The position numbers were made by a program, and so were the translations under genes. Below the pieces are notes generated by a model, which did not search any database, was not told where the DNA came from, and saw nothing but the letters and a program-made list of their open reading frames with translations. A stretch of DNA of 64,000 bases from NCBI GenBank assembly GCA_039881145.1, contig JAYKKI010000038.1, positions 4,948,501-5,012,500 on the forward strand, written 5' to 3'. Below are positions 33,541-47,900 of this stretch, piece by piece. This stretch comes from Druceiella hillmani (Eukaryota > Arthropoda > Insecta > Lepidoptera > Hepialidae). The number at the start of each line of letters is the position of its first letter. The first letter of the stretch is position 1.

Positions 33541-35110
33541 GAAATAAAATAAACAAAGTTTCAGAAATAAAATCGAATGATTATCATATGAAATGTATAC
33601 TAAAATCACAACAAAACGTGAATACTTTTGCATTTATCTTTATTTATTTAAAAGTATTGTTGAAAAACAAAATCTGTGTTAACTTTCTACATAATATTCA
33701 TTATTTCTATTCTTATAAAACTTTTTGCCATAGGCCTTCAAAGGCTATGAATGGAACATATGTATGCCAAATGTCTATACGCAATAGAATTCAGATGGAC
33801 TGGAATATACCTAATGTGAAACAAGCATAAAGTATGAGTTACAATACACCAGTATATGGAATACTAGCTTGTTCAATACATGTGACAAATATGAGTCTTT
33901 TTTCATAACATTTTTATTTCATTCTCTCCTAACAGATTTATACGATTGAACAGGATAGCATGCATAAATCCGTAATCGCTTTGTGCCTTTTGCTCTTTTA
34001 GTAGTTGGAGTCATTACAGAAAATTACAAAATGCTTACATGTTTTTGTAACAGTTATCTGCTGAATGTCATGCTAGTATGTTTGTTCCACGCTAATACTT
34101 CATACTTGTACAGTTTACAATATATATGCCCCACTTCTATTCTAAGCCTCACTTATTCTATTCTAAAACTGTTTCTTCACAATCATTACATAGTTACATT
34201 ATATGCAAATTAATAACATTTTGTTAATATAGTCATTTTACTCACATGTCGGTGCAATGACGATGCAACTAGGGCAAGAGGAGCGTTTTCTAATAATACA
34301 TGCCTTCTAGCAAGTGTGACAGATCTTCTACAGCCATAACAAATGTTGTTGTATCCAAATTGTTTCTGCCTTGCCTTGCCTTGGTTGTAAGATATCTTAA
34401 AATGACATTATAGCAGGCACGACATATGGAACTTCGCGATGGTAACTTTTGTGAGAAAACAAATATATTAATTATACTAATTTAATTTCCTTTAATTTTT
34501 GAAAGATATTTATTTAAACTTTAAATGCAATGAACACTCGGGTAGACAGAAATTAAAACCAATTTATTCTGCAGATTCTTTTAAACCTCATAACTCACTT
34601 CATCAGAACCTATATATTATACTCGGGTTTATACTATTACTCGTACACTAGCTGCATATCAGACATTTGCAAATCATACCACCTCGTGGCAAGATTTAGT
34701 ATTATAGTGCTTCAACCATTTCATTGTCATATTTATTGTTTTAATTTTTCATCTTAAATATATTATTAGAAAAAGCTACTCCTAAGCATTAGCCATAATA
34801 CTAATGAAAAACTATCTATCATGTAAATAATGTGTGCAAAGAGAAGTGACTTAAATAGCACAAATAGCAATCACCAAAAGAAAAATTTTTATTCTCCTAT
34901 GATTACAGTACCTTATTCTTCTATCTGTACTTTTTCTGCCTGTTTCTATTCCAACCATACTTTCTCTTGAAAGAGTTTCCCATTAATATAAATAATGGTT
35001 TTTGTGCGCTTTCTTTGTATTTTTTTAAGATTACATTAGCTCATTGAAAATAGATCAGCTAATTGGAATGACAATATATATATATTCAATGTGGGAAATA
35101 AATTTTATAT

Positions 35111-37570
35111 AATAATAATGATAATATAATAATAATAATAAGATTTTATTTCAGACATAGTCCATACAATTGTGTTAATAGGTAACAATATTCTTAATCT
35201 AATGTTAGTATAAATAGTGAATAATTACATCATTAATAAATCATAAAATATGCAATAAAATAAAATCAATACTAAATGGAGTCAATCCCAATTGCAGTAA
35301 TTAAGTCAATTAAATCAGATAAAATTAAACTGTATCAAACTACACCAAATTAAACTACTTAAGTCAGATCAAATTAAATAAATCAAGTCAAAAACTACTC
35401 AAATCAAATTCAAAGTAAAATAGTAATAAAATGAATGAATTTAATTAACTCAATCACAACTTCATTTAACTTAAATCATAATGGCGCATGTAGGCCTATC
35501 AAGTGTGTCAAAAGAGGCAGGCCCAGTCGGCCCGCGCACGTGACCAGCATATTGCTGGAGCTTCTCGGCACCCTCGCCATCATGGACGCACTGCGCTTGC
35601 ACATTATAGCGTGAAAGTATCCACGCGCGCCTGCGCAAAACATACCACTGGCGCTGCAGTGCCGCGGAAGCCCCATCAACACCCTGAACGCGTTATTATA
35701 TTGTACCCGCAGGGCGTCAAATGCCTGCCGCGTATAATCAACCCACAAACTGCACGAGTAGAAAGTCTGGCAGAATGCCCTAAACAGTGTAATCTTTACT
35801 GGTCCAGTGCATCGTGCAAATCTTCGAGCCAACATATTGCAGCACACAGTCAACGCCCTGCGTTCCCTGTCCATATCCATGTCGTTCTTGAGGTCTTCAT
35901 TGACCCAATGACCCAGATATTTAAAATGAGTGACTCTATTTAAAGATGTGTCATAGAGGGCTACCGAGTAACCTGGATATGATTTTTTGGGTACTCTAAA
36001 AATCATAAACACACTTTTTTACATTGTATCGGAGTCCGTGATCCTCCGCGTACAGTTCACATATACGTAGCAGCTTGCGTAACGCGCCAATAGAAGGGCT
36101 GAGTAGCACCATGTCGTCCGCGTAGCTGATGTTATTAACGCACACTCCGTCTATATGACATCCGATTCCGGTACTGCTCAGCTCTCCAATCAACCCGTTT
36201 ACATATATATTAAACAGTTTGGGTGAGGTCAACCCCCCCTGACGCACCCCGCACTCAAGATCATATTCGTCCGACTCACTATCAGCCCACCTCACTGTGT
36301 TTTTTGATTATTGTACCAGTACTTAAACATAGATATAATTTCAGGAGGTAAACTAGTGTCATTTCGCAACTTTGCCCATAGCAAGTTGTACGAAACCATA
36401 TCGAATGCCCGGGACAGGTCCAGGAAGCTGGCATACACTGGTGTTTTACTCTTGGTGTAGTACTGCACAGTCTGCTTGAGACACAGAATGGCACTTTCAG
36501 TGGATAGGCCCGCCCGAAAGCCGTACTAACCATCGTGCAGTTGTATACTCCTAGTTAAGTGACCATCAAGCAGACCATCCAGTACCTTCGCAATAGCCGT
36601 AGCTAATGAGATAGGCCTGTAGTTTGAACTGTCCGAGACATCCCCTGTCCTGTTTTTTACAATGGGTACAACAATTGTATACATTAGCTTTTCGGGTAGG
36701 TAGGCGTGGCTAACACACATATTATATAATAATGCTAGGATTCTAGGCAAGTGCTTTCCAGCATTCCGAAGGTGCTCGATGCTAAGGCTGTCATAACCTG
36801 GTGACTTACCTCTTTTCATTGATTTAATCACTGAGGCTTTATCTTTCTCTGTGAAGCTTACGTTAATGTCCCCAGGCACAGTCCCCCCATCACACACGCT
36901 CGGTGGCCCCGGTTGCGCAGACTCACTAGAGGCTTTCACACAAAATCACTGACGAAACAATTCCACTATTGCAGAGAGGTCCTGCACACCGTCAACATTC
37001 ACGGGCCGGCTGGGCTTAAGGTTCAACTTGTTTGTTGTTTTCCAAAATTTAGAGAAGTTATTTTTGTCGTGATGTTGTGCTATTATATACATCTTAATTT
37101 GTTGTTGATTATTTTGACACCATTTTAATTTTGCCTTAAGTAATCGTCTAGACTCAACCATTTCACTATATACCCAGCCACTGCCTGGTTTCCCATACAA
37201 TAACCAATTTTGATAACATTGCCGAGCCTTCCCGTGAGCCTCCCTCACATACTTGTTCCACCCTATTATGCGTTTACCCCCTACCGGGTATCGCCTTCAC
37301 AGTATAAGACTGCTTTGCTCCCTCACTTAAAATATACACTAGGTTGTTATAAAAATCATTGATTAATAACTTATGAATTTCACAATTACACATTTTATTA
37401 GTACGCGTACAAGCTGCAAGGTCGGCTGGGAGGTCTATATCCCTTAACCTGTCATGACAAAAGTTATAATACAATTCAATTTGATCAGTCTGCCTCTCCC
37501 CGCATATATACACTAGCAGAAAAAATCTGTCACCAGCTTTAAAGGAAGAGAAAAAATCTGTCATCAGAGA
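35111..37570 (-). mobile_element. CR1-like LINE, 5'-truncated, nested in an intron
   Basis: Minus-strand pieces in order: linker (37564-36946, e.g. NKYVREAHGKARQCYQNWLL); RT start (36939-36526: KRGKSPGYDSLSIEHLRN, NYRPISLATAIAKVLDGLL); YGFRAGLSTESAILCLKQ, SFLDLSRAFDMVSYNLLW and VRQGGLTSPKLFNIYVNGL; and the catalytic SYADDMVLLSPS (about 36130-36095). The C-terminal domain (36012-35476) has HFKYLGHWVNEDLKNDMDMD. There are four or five frameshifts. Minus-strand sequence below 35476 is the 3' untranslated part, ending in AATAAAATC and an ATT-rich simple repeat near 35111, a typical CR1-group tail. The endonuclease is absent, so the copy is truncated at its 5' end. Clade assignment (CR1/Daphne side) is from memory. 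Confidence 0.7.
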
Positions 37571-38361
37571 AAAAACCTTAATGTCTTGAGACTAAAAAAT
37601 ATAATATTTATTTGTGAATATAAATTGCACACTAGTAAGAGTCGTTAAATGGGTCCAAAAACTACAAGGCGTTTTCGTTTTTACTGGAAAAACAGATTGT
37701 AGTGGTTTTTCTTAAAATCAGATTTTTTCTATTCAGAAACTTTATTTACGTCTACGATGTGTAGACTGCAAATCACTAAATGTTTTGTGGATTTCCATGG
37801 TTTTGAATCTACATTAAAAAAATTTCGAAATAGGTATTAACGAAAAACATAATGCACGTTGCTTTATTCAATTTTTTTTAATAAACAAATTTTATAACAA
37901 CCAGTGGCAATGACATGATTTCACACAAATTCTTTTTACTTTCGCTTTTCAACCCACTATACTGATGTAGTATTTTTGATGGATTTGTGCCCAAAGTCTC
38001 TTATAAAATAGTAGTAAGTAAATCTCGAAAATACCGTTACTTTGAACCAATTTTTCCTTTTTGAAATATTTTAGTAAAAAACATTGAACCCTATTTCTAA
38101 AACATGTCGCTGTTTTCTGATAAAACCCACGTGGCAGCGTCTTGGAGCTACGCAGATAGTGTTCAAAATATATTTAGATCAGTATTAATATTTTAACTAA
38201 TATACATAATTAATTCATTATGAACAAATCACGAACTTACTTCATATGTCAACCATTCGAATAAAAGATTAATCATTTCTGGTGGCATAGATGATACTAA
38301 ATATCTTCCGATCCGTTCTCGAATATGTGATGCCACAATTAATACAGGCTTGTGTATCCAT

Positions 38362-38674
38362 TTTTCAGTTTAAGTTTTACTATACGATTCATAAAAAGTG
38401 GAGCGCTTACTACCACAACACTTTTTTTATAAAATAAACACAGTCTGTCTCAGGATGCGACAGCAATATTTATTTTTAATTCGGTGTCACCAAAAGTCAA
38501 AAAAGTAATGAAACAAAACATTTATATATCAACAGCCATTACATCGAATGATAATTTGCTTGTAGTGTTGCCAGAATAAAAAGTCTTTTACGTTTTATGT
38601 TAAGAATATTGTTTACGATGTATGAACATGAAATATTCTGTTATTGATTATTATATATTGATTAGTAAGTAATG

Positions 38675-38727
<53 letters not shown>

Positions 38728-39479
38728 AATACATAAATATATAAAATAATTTCAACAAATGGATATAATTACTGTGTCTAACAATATTAAAATGATTATG
38801 TGGGTATCTAATGGGAAATTATTTTTTTCTCTAAGCTTCATAACAAAACGACGTTACTCGTAAACCATATTCTGTAGTTACGACATGCAGAAGAAAAGAG
38901 AGGAGAAATCAACTCAAAATCTTTTTTACAATAATGCTCTCTTTGCTATTAAGTTTATGAAGATACTTAAAATTATTTTTTTAATTTTAGTTGACAGTAA
39001 TTTTATCTCTGCACAAATTGGGGTACATTTTGGCATTGTCATTTTTTTAAAGTTTCTAAAAGCAAACACATCTACTTTCCCCCATAGAAACAATATTTTT
39101 TTACAAGAATACACTTTGCTGACATCTTTTTATATCAAGAACTGACAAATGTTTGTATGAATACTATTAGTAATCAGAAACGTTGGGAGGCTTCCGACAG
39201 AAACAGAAATATTTTCCTTCTTGTTATTCTCAAAAAGTGACAACAATATTATTCTAAAGCTAGCCGCTCACCCTTTTTTGAAACATTTCTCTTTCCTTTA
39301 AGTTTTCCGGTAAGTTGCCAAAATAAAATCTCCTTTTAGCTGGAATACTAAAACCTCTGCAAGCATCCTTTTGCAAATGCAAGCATTTGGGAATATCTGC
39401 CATATTCAAAGAATGTTCCCTAAACTGTTGTTTAAAGACTAACTTTTTAACATTTATTTTTTTTATATAGCCACAATGT
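38362..39479. other. Intergenic DNA with (TA)n tract
   Basis: TA microsatellite at about 38679-38728. No gene recognised. Confidence 0.5.
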
Positions 39480-41588
39480 CATCTAAAAAGACGGCTTACA
39501 AAAGCTATTAGTCAATAAGCCATATTATTTAGCAAAATTATGTTAAAATTATGCACTTTTTCAGCAACTGCCAAAATTGTCAATAACTTCATTAACGTCC
39601 ATTTTTGGGTCAAATAATGTTTGATTGACAATATTACTACATTGTGCAACTTTTCTTGTCTCATAGAATTCCTTAGATATGTTTTGTATTAATTTTAATT
39701 TTGAAAATGATCTACTAGCGGTAATGAATTGTCAAAAATAACATCAAAATGGTACCGAAGCTTGAAGACAAAAAGTAGTTTTTTATAATTAATAAATCTG
39801 TGAGTTTCTTTATAGAGGTAAATTTTTCGATGTCATGTCTAAAACTCGACCAAAAGCTGAGAATTTCTTTTAAGACTATATCTTTTTTATACAAATCAAC
39901 AAACTCTGTAGCCTTGTTTAGTAAGTTTCAGTCATTTAAATTTTTCAAGGATACAGAATGTAAAAAACTAAAATTGGAAACTATTCATACCAACTACGAA
40001 AAATGTCAACTTATTTATCATGACGTCTCATACATGATAAAATACTCACTCGAAAGAAACTTTCAGGGTCTTGCGAAAGTTAATCTTTGCAAATTTCATC
40101 GAAATAGTGTTTCACCTTCCTTTGATGAGTTTCAGAAATCTCGAGAGTTATGCTCCATTTTTTCGCAATGCTATAAGTTTGTATTTTCAAGTCCTTAAAT
40201 TGATGATGATACTTTTTAATCTTTTCTAAATGGATTTCTAAACACTTCGATGCATATGATAGATCTATTATTTTAGACTGAAGAGCTTTAGACTTCGTCG
40301 ACTGCGAAAATTTTTCAGTGGAAAACCAGTAATATAATAAAATCATGATTTTCAATCTTCTTCTTTAGTGTTATAGCTTCATTTCGCTCATATGCTTTGG
40401 AACTTAATAGAATAGTTTTTATTAGCGTTTTTTGAACTTCTACAAACCAGGTTTTCATAGCAAAAATAGCATCATATCGTCCTGACCACTGTGCTGGATT
40501 CAATTTTTTTAATGTTACAAGGGCTGAAGATTCATAGATTCATTCTTGTGAGCCAAAAATAAAACTTGATAAAACATACCACCTTTTAATGCTATGGCCA
40601 AAAATATATAAACTTTTTGAAGAGTTTCAAAAAATTGTTGCATCTGTAACACATCTTCTACAGCATCATTAACTACTGAACATAGTAAAAATAATGATGA
40701 GCAGCACAATGAACATACACTGAATTTGGCCCAATATTTTTGATAAATTTTTGAACTCCACCATAATTCATGACATTAGTACCGTCGTGTCCTTGTCTAC
40801 AACATTTGCAATGTTTTTCTCATTTACAGGTTTTATAATCTGGTTCCACATAGCTAAGGCAGTGTGGTCTATTGCTGCATAAAAACCTAAAACTTACTTT
40901 TTGATAACGAGAGATTTTGGTGCTCCATTGCCATCATTTTCAATTACACAGTAACGATAGAGTTTACACAGTTTGTCTGTTTTTGATGTATCTTGAGTTG
41001 TACCAAATATAATTAAATAAAGTGTTGCATCCACTATTTCTTTTATAAATACGAATTCAACTTTTTGTGAAAGAAGAGCAATAAGCTCACTTTGTATTTT
41101 CAGTCTTAAATATTTTATTCAACTTTTGGTTTGTTTAATAACTCTTGTAAAGCAGGATCATATTTCGCTAATAACTCAATAATATGTAGATTATTGCCAC
41201 TTGCTGTCTATTTTTTCTGTATGACAGAAAACTAAATTATTTATTGAAAGGGTCAGAGTTACATCAAAGAGCCATTTTAGTACAACTCCAAAAAGGTTTT
41301 TTAAAGTATGAGTCCAAGAGTTGTTCTTAGTTTATAGTACCATGACACCACTAACCAGGGTGATACTTTTTACGAATGTGTTCATGTATTTGATAATGTG
41401 GTTTAATTTTTGACAAAAGTGGGTACTTTAGGGTTTCAATCATCACAAATAATAAAGTATATGAAAATCCAAATTAAGTGTAGATATCTTAAAATAGTTT
41501 TTGAAAATATTAAACAAAGGGTCGGGGCACTCGAGGCCCGAGTCCCTGGCAATCTGCCAGCCTTGCCATGCTACTGTTACACCACTAT
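39480..41588 (-). pseudogene. hAT transposase relic (ZMYM1-like) with one terminus
   Basis: Minus strand, in order: KIQSELIALLSQKVEFVFIK and DATLYLIIFGTTQDTSKTD (about 41110-40975); LGFYAAIDHTALAMWNQIIK (about 40890-40830); GHDGTNVMNYGGVQKFIKN and YVHCAAHH (about 40785-40695); VNDAVEDVLQMQQFFETLQK (about 40675-40615); NPAQWSGRYDAIFAMKTWF (about 40500-40445); IDLSYASKCLEIHLEKIKKY; and the dimerisation segment ASRSFSKLKLIQNIS (about 39720-39675). These are the conserved blocks of ZMYM1-type hAT proteins. ATAGTGGTGTAACAGTAGC at 41588-41570, followed by GC-rich sequence, fits the hAT-type outer end (CAGTGGCGTAGC...). The left end was not found. Stops and frameshifts throughout. Confidence 0.7.
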
Positions 41589-44500
41589 ATCCATATGTGC
41601 TATTCATTACACAGCATTTTCTTTATAGTGTATCGTAGTGATATATCTGCAATAAATAAATTCCTATTTTTGATTTAGGTGATATCCGTCTTTCTCTAAG
41701 CAAGGCGCTTAAGTGTCACCACGCAAGAAAGACAAGAAATAAACAAGACAAAACATCGATGCTATGTAACATATAATTATAAAAAACAGTAAAAATAAAC
41801 ATTGTGACTTGAGTGATTGTGAGAATTCTATGACACCAACTTTCTTTATATGATAAAGTATGAAACTTTACTCTCATCCTTAGCAATTTGGAAATTTTTT
41901 TGGCTATTTAGTCTCCATATCAGCTAACATAGGTCCTTATGGTAGAAAAAATACAAAAAAGATTTACCCCATTTCCGAATTTTACAAATTATAGCTACCA
42001 TCCTCACATGCAAGCGTCACTTTTCACTTTGGATTTGGTTGCATATAATTTTGTTCAAGCAAGAAGAGGTGCAACTCTCTTCTTGCCTGCACTTGTTAAA
42101 AATGTTAACAGGTTACACTGACAAACTATCAATGATGGAATTGATGGCCTTTTTTGCACCGGATGGTTATGCACTAGTAAGAAGTTATCCATTATTTTAT
42201 TTTCACATACCAACATTTGTTTATGTTCCGTAATTGATCGTACATTTAATTTACTTAACACGGTATTTGAGACATTACCCCATCTCAACTTGTTCTCCTG
42301 TTCGGTTCGTATCTATGTATAGATTGTTGGATAGATCATTGTCCACTCATTATTTTTACTATGTTCAATTTATGTTTGTAACATTATTTTGTGTAATTGT
42401 CTGATATACAATTTTTTCTTTTATAGTAACTTAATCAGTGCATTGACTATAAGCTTTAAGTAAAACAATGCTTTTACTAAGTAATTATTTAATTTCTTAG
42501 TTTCCTTATATTTAGGTTTATTTTTTCACTTGTTTCAACTATGAGAAATTGTTTATGGATGGTTTCTTGAAATAAATTTTAGGGAACATATTTTTAATTA
42601 AAAACTGGAGAAATGTAAAATCAAGCAAATGAATATGCAGTGTACAGATAATTAATGGATGGGACCTTCATATTAGAGAATACGTTGAAATATTAATAGA
42701 CAATTTTAATTTAAAAATCTTTTTCTGAAGCATATTCTTTATGTTGTTAGTGAAAAATTTGGCACATCCACTTGCATGTGTATATAAATAGATATCAAAT
42801 TGATAATAAACATAGCTGTAAATCAATAGATATGTAAGTATGAAAAGCAAATATTTCTATAGCATTTATAGTTTTTTCGGCGGACATCTCTATATAAATA
42901 TTAATTCATCTGGTGGCACTAAAAAACTAGCATAACTCTAGAAAAAATCATGTTTCATAAAAGGTAATCAGCACTTAACAGACAATTCTTATATACTTAA
43001 TAGGCACTTAATAGACAATTCTTCAATAAGGAAAAAGAAAAAATTTAACGAATTCCATGAACATTGACTACAAGTCAGATGATTGTATAAATTAATATTT
43101 CTTAGATATTTTCGAATCGGCATGAATCAGGGAAATATCGTAAGCTGATACTTTTTAGAAAACCATCAAATAGTTAGCAATTTTTACGTGAACCAACATT
43201 AATAATTTATAAACCATTTTGTACAAAGCAGCATAGCTGTAATAATATACATTACCGCCCCTTCTCATTTACCCTCCCTGACTATCATTTGCGCTCTCAA
43301 CTCACTCTTCAGCATTCGCTCTCCCTGACCGTCACTCAGATAGAGTGAATGAGAAGGCACAGTGACTGGCAGGTCTTCACCTGTAATTTTGTAGAATAGT
43401 CTGTGTAGATACAGGCCGTCAAATAATCCACGGACAATATGTTGACGATCCAAGTTATAATTTGATGTAGTGAGTGATATTTAAATTCATTTCTTATTTA
43501 GAATAAGTTTCCCAAATTAAAATATACTTCCTTATTTATATTAGTATCTAAATTCTTTTTAATATTTTAAAATGAATTTAAAAAATATTCAGTCAACTTA
43601 CTAATGACAAAATTAATCATAGATTTTTATGTACATATGATGTGTTATTCCAAGCCAATGCAATTTAACCGAGACGTAATTCTTACAAATATGCCGTGAT
43701 TGATGATGTCATTGTAGAATTATTCAAACTTTTGACTGAAAAAATGGGTAAATTCAACCTCAGGATGTTCTGCACCTTTATTTTTGTAATTGCCTAAATA
43801 ATCAGATAGTGGGTGAATATTGTAATCAGAGGATGAGAGATCCGAAGAGTATAGTAGATGAAGAAACCCACTGTACTCGTACAAACAAAAGAAGCACGGA
43901 TCATCCGAGTAAAAATGTTGCCAATAATTGGTACGATGGGAAGCCAGCAGCTCAATGCACATGTCGGCCCTTTTCTGAAGATGAAAGGTTATTAACTCAG
44001 GTGACACTCAAATAGAATATTTCCACTCTAATTATTTTTGTTTATTTATAAAGTTCCACTAGAAAAGTTAATCTGGAATCTGTTTCAATCCTTAATGCTT
44101 TTGATTTTTCTAAATTTAAAGTAGGAAGTCACCCTGGATGAGAATTATCGTAGAGATCAAAATTTCTTTCCACAAATCTGTGAAACCAATGTTTTACTAT
44201 GTCGTAGAAGAAAGTACACCATTACCAATAGTTATGCATATAGAGCTTAGCTCGTTTCTTTCTCTAAAAAAATTCATGAAGTAATATTTCTCTAAGTTCT
44301 CTGCATGAAATTTCCTTATGTTCATCTTTGAGTACACTCCAACTTAGTTATAACTAAAGATGTGTGAGAAATTTCTACAACATTCCAGAAATTGGTGAAA
44401 AAAAAATAGCGAATTTATTACTTGTCAACTTAATTCATTTTTCCGCTTACTTTTGAAAATATGGTACAAAACATTTTGTGCATTGGTCTAACTTTATTAA

Positions 44501-44805
44501 ATGCTATATTTTGGAGAAACTATAGATAACTATATAAATAAACACGCAACAATGTAAACTTTGCATTCAGTGAATTTATTTTTACAAAGTGAAAGTGCTT
44601 AATAAAATAAGAATCATAGAAAATGTGGATTTGCAGTTGACAATTTGAATAAACTGACCTTTTTTTAATTTATCCGCATAGCATATTACATGAAAATATA
44701 GCTCAATTATAATTTGTAAGTTTGTTACTTTAAGTTATTAAAATTATTTAGCCATGTGTAGAAAAAATAGTAGCTGTTTTCGTCTGTGCTACCGTTAAAT
44801 TAAAT
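41589..44805. other. Intergenic DNA downstream of the TIL gene
   Basis: About 3.2 kb of AT-rich DNA without a recognised gene. The part next to 44805 should hold the 3' untranslated region of the multi-TIL gene, but no polyadenylation site can be fixed with confidence. Confidence 0.4.
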
Positions 44806-44993
44806 TTAATATGTTTTGCAATCGGGACAATCTTCCACCAGTATGCATGTGCCATCTTCGTCACGTACAAATCCTTTATTACAGAAACATCCCCTTCGAC
44901 ATTGCTCATCACACTCTTTTTCTTCATTTAAATTCAGGCATGTCTTTTCACATGCGGGACCACATTCGCTGAAGGTCTCATTTTTATTGCATG
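44806..44993 (-). CDS. TIL gene exon 8 (terminal, seventh TIL module)
   Basis: Acceptor TTTTCAG, then ten cysteines in TIL spacing with [16 protein letters not shown]. Stop TAA at 44806-44808, after ...EDCPDCKTY. Confidence 0.85.
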
Positions 44994-47900
44994 CTGAAAA
45001 TGTTTTAATTTTATTTTTTATAAATTAGCATTACTGGAGCTTAAAAAAATTACACCTGCATACTAAATGCATTAACATGACACAAAATATAAGTGGGTGA
45101 TCTTTATTAATGAAACTTGTATGAATTATTACCACTAATATGAAAAATTTACATTTTGTTTTTCAAATTTGGTTATATAATTTTAATTTTACATATTTTT
45201 GACTTTACTTTTTTGGAAACTAGATTCATAAAAAATAAAATCAAATTTATTGTGACTCACATGATTGCATCACAAAAGTAGTCATGCACCCATGTTTGTA
45301 TAGCTGCTTCTTGCTGATACAAGTGGGGATATGAATATTTGTGGGTATTTCAATATTGCTTATATAATTGTTTGACTTGCATATAAATGCAATGTTTTGA
45401 TATACCTAGATATTTTATTAAAATATATACTTCCCATATAGTTATAGAAACACTCCAGTTATACACATAAACAATAACAATGAAAAGACAATTAATAAAT
45501 TCAATACACAACAATCTAATGATGCCACATTGCAAGGAGTTTATTTTCATTCATAATAAACAATGCACATTTTTCTACAGCCACGATCAGTTTGTCGATC
45601 AAATAAATACTATAGGAAAGTCATGACCTCCTACATAATTTGGTTCTAGATACTGGTATTGCAAAAAGTTAAAGATAAGCGAACACAGGAAATAATCTGG
45701 TACATAGAATAAGTATTGTTTAAACAAAATATTGAGCTAAATTTTAACAGGAGAGAATTAGTAGGAAATAGAGAAAGGTGTCTTGAACACATTCAATCAT
45801 CAGGCTGTATTTAGTTTCATGTGGACTTCAAAAATATTGACCTGGCTTCTAACTTACTTTGCACTGAAGTCAAAAACAAATTTATTGAGGAAACACATCG
45901 AAATCCCTGGTATTATGAAACCAATCCAAGTCCAAGCCCTTTGAATAATTTTGTTGTCATACCCTCAAATTGCCACTATATAATAAAAACTAACAAAGCT
46001 GTTTGTGGTCTGAATGATTTACATAAAAAATGTTTGCTGTTCATAATGATCCAAGTAATATAAAATAAATTTTTTTAGAAAATAAGTCTATACAATTGTT
46101 CATCTCTTTATAGATAAATATGTCATAAAATTTACTTGAAAATTTTTATAATAATTTAATTAGTATTTAAATTTACTTTAAAGATTTTTATACCGTTTAA
46201 TTAAATATTTGTAACTCAATCTCCTGGCAGACATGTATATCATAAACAATTATACTTTAATGACAAAAAGGTGAAAAGAGCAAATATTCGAATGAAATGA
46301 ATTAACGAAACTATGAAATATTAAAAAAAAATACAATATTACATAACAATTACCAACAATTCAAAAAATCTTATTTAATAACTTAACTTTTGAGAATAAC
46401 TTAACATTCTTAACTCCACCATAGCCAAAACCAAATTGTTATATGATAACGCAGTTTACTAAAATGTAAACAGCTCTTTCATACAAAATTATTTCCAAAA
46501 ATTCAGAAGTTCATTTCAAGTCAAGGAATTTAAAACCACTTACGACATTCACTAGCAGGAACACATATGCCATCTTGATTGCGTTTATATGAAGTGATAC
46601 ACTTGCATTTTGCTGGCTGGCAGGGGAAGGGCGGCAGGCATTGAGGGACGGGAGTGATTTTAGATACACAGTTGTCAGTAGGGCAGACCACTGGGCAGTT
46701 TTGTAAGTATTCATTCTCTCCACATTCTTGTATATCTGCTTAATAAACAATTAATTTGTTCAGAAATACATTGTATTGACATATCCCGGAATAATAAATA
46801 ATTTTGCAGTCTCTTGTTTAAGAAGAGTGGACATTCTATGAGCATTTTTCCACATGATTCTCAAACATCTAAGTAGCTGCCTGTGTCTCTTTCCTTACTA
46901 TTGTCACAGATGTTGGAGAAGATGATGTTTGCACATGGGTTGTCACTAGCAGCAATGACTCGCTGTGCTCACTATTTATTTAATCATATAGCTCTTTCAT
47001 TCTCAAAAATTTTAGAGTTCCATACCTCAAATGAAAACAAAACAAAACTCTTATAAGATAAGTTATGTGACCATCTGTCTATTTAACTCTTACAATTTTT
47101 CTGAGAAGCTATTCGACCTATAAACTTAAAACTCGGCATAATTATAAAGTATATTAACCCGTCTATGAATGCATGCAGTGTACGACACCTATAAGAACTA
47201 TTTTTGAAGCATATAATGAAAACTATAAAAATAATTATCAGTTTAGTGAATACAATACGGTAGCTGAGATGTTAGAGTTTTGCAGAGGCCACTACAAGTT
47301 GTGTGTGTACACCGCCCCCTCCCCTCTTCAAAAATTTTCACATGAATATTTTTGAGCTTTATTTGTTGAAATATATGCAGATTAGTAAACTTTCTCAGTG
47401 TAACAAATTCCAAGTTTCTATATTAAACAATTTCTGAGAAAATTTTCTAGACATTTTAAACGTCTTTAAAACTATTTTATCTAAAATCATAAAATAAATA
47501 CTTTTGGAATATTCATAAGTTGCCCTTTAAACCAATACTTTACACAGTACATTAAATAAAAAAGAATTTTGCTCTTTATCATTTTTTACTTTTAAATTTT
47601 ATACCTTATCTCTAGAATTTTCATTTAAATATTTTCAAGTGTTAATTAATAAAAAATATATAGGTTAATATGTTTTATCAATATATCAAATTTTAAGTTT
47701 AGATGTGAGAAAAACTTGACTGATGGGCAAATGATCGGACACATAAGTTATCTCATAAGCGTTCAGTTTTTTCCTTTTCAGGTACGGAACTATTATAAAT
47801 GAAAGTTTCACATTCATTATGCATCAGGCAAGTTACAGTGCCTTTGGGTACACGGATCACAAACTTCTGTTGTGTTTATGTAGTTCACAGACTTCTTTTG

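Larger units (their letters stand above)
31467..38361 (-). pseudogene. Three-exon transposase-like gene with SWIM-type zinc finger
   Basis: Exon A (38361-38241): MDTQACINC, then after a one-base shift RIGRYLVSSMPPEMINLLFE, donor GAA|GTAAGT. Exon B (34445-34246): LPSRSSICRACYNVILRYLT, then ICYGCRRSVTLARRHVLLEN and ASSLHRH, donor GTGAGT; a third AAGGC unit shifts its frame. Exon C (from 32738) continues in phase with IRWAIFLCHACYMRGDRE, then the blocks FDTSRSNASHLIPNTIKSAL, DFENVETMPNHL and TRQEVAERNTLIPGKLFGN. The C-terminus has CNCVAKNLTVGGCAH, a CxC(x9)CxH SWIM-like finger, and a stop at 31467. I recall this architecture (Cys2-Cys2 ribbon, helical region, DDE core, SWIM) from multicopy transposase-like proteins in insects and Hydra. 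The DDE core is mostly deleted between about 31830 and 31810, so this copy is defective. Splice borders are well preserved. Confidence 0.6.

Noticed and set aside
35503..35943. 146-codon plus-strand frame
   Set aside because: Antisense to the C-terminal domain of the CR1-like RT, which has the recognisable motifs.
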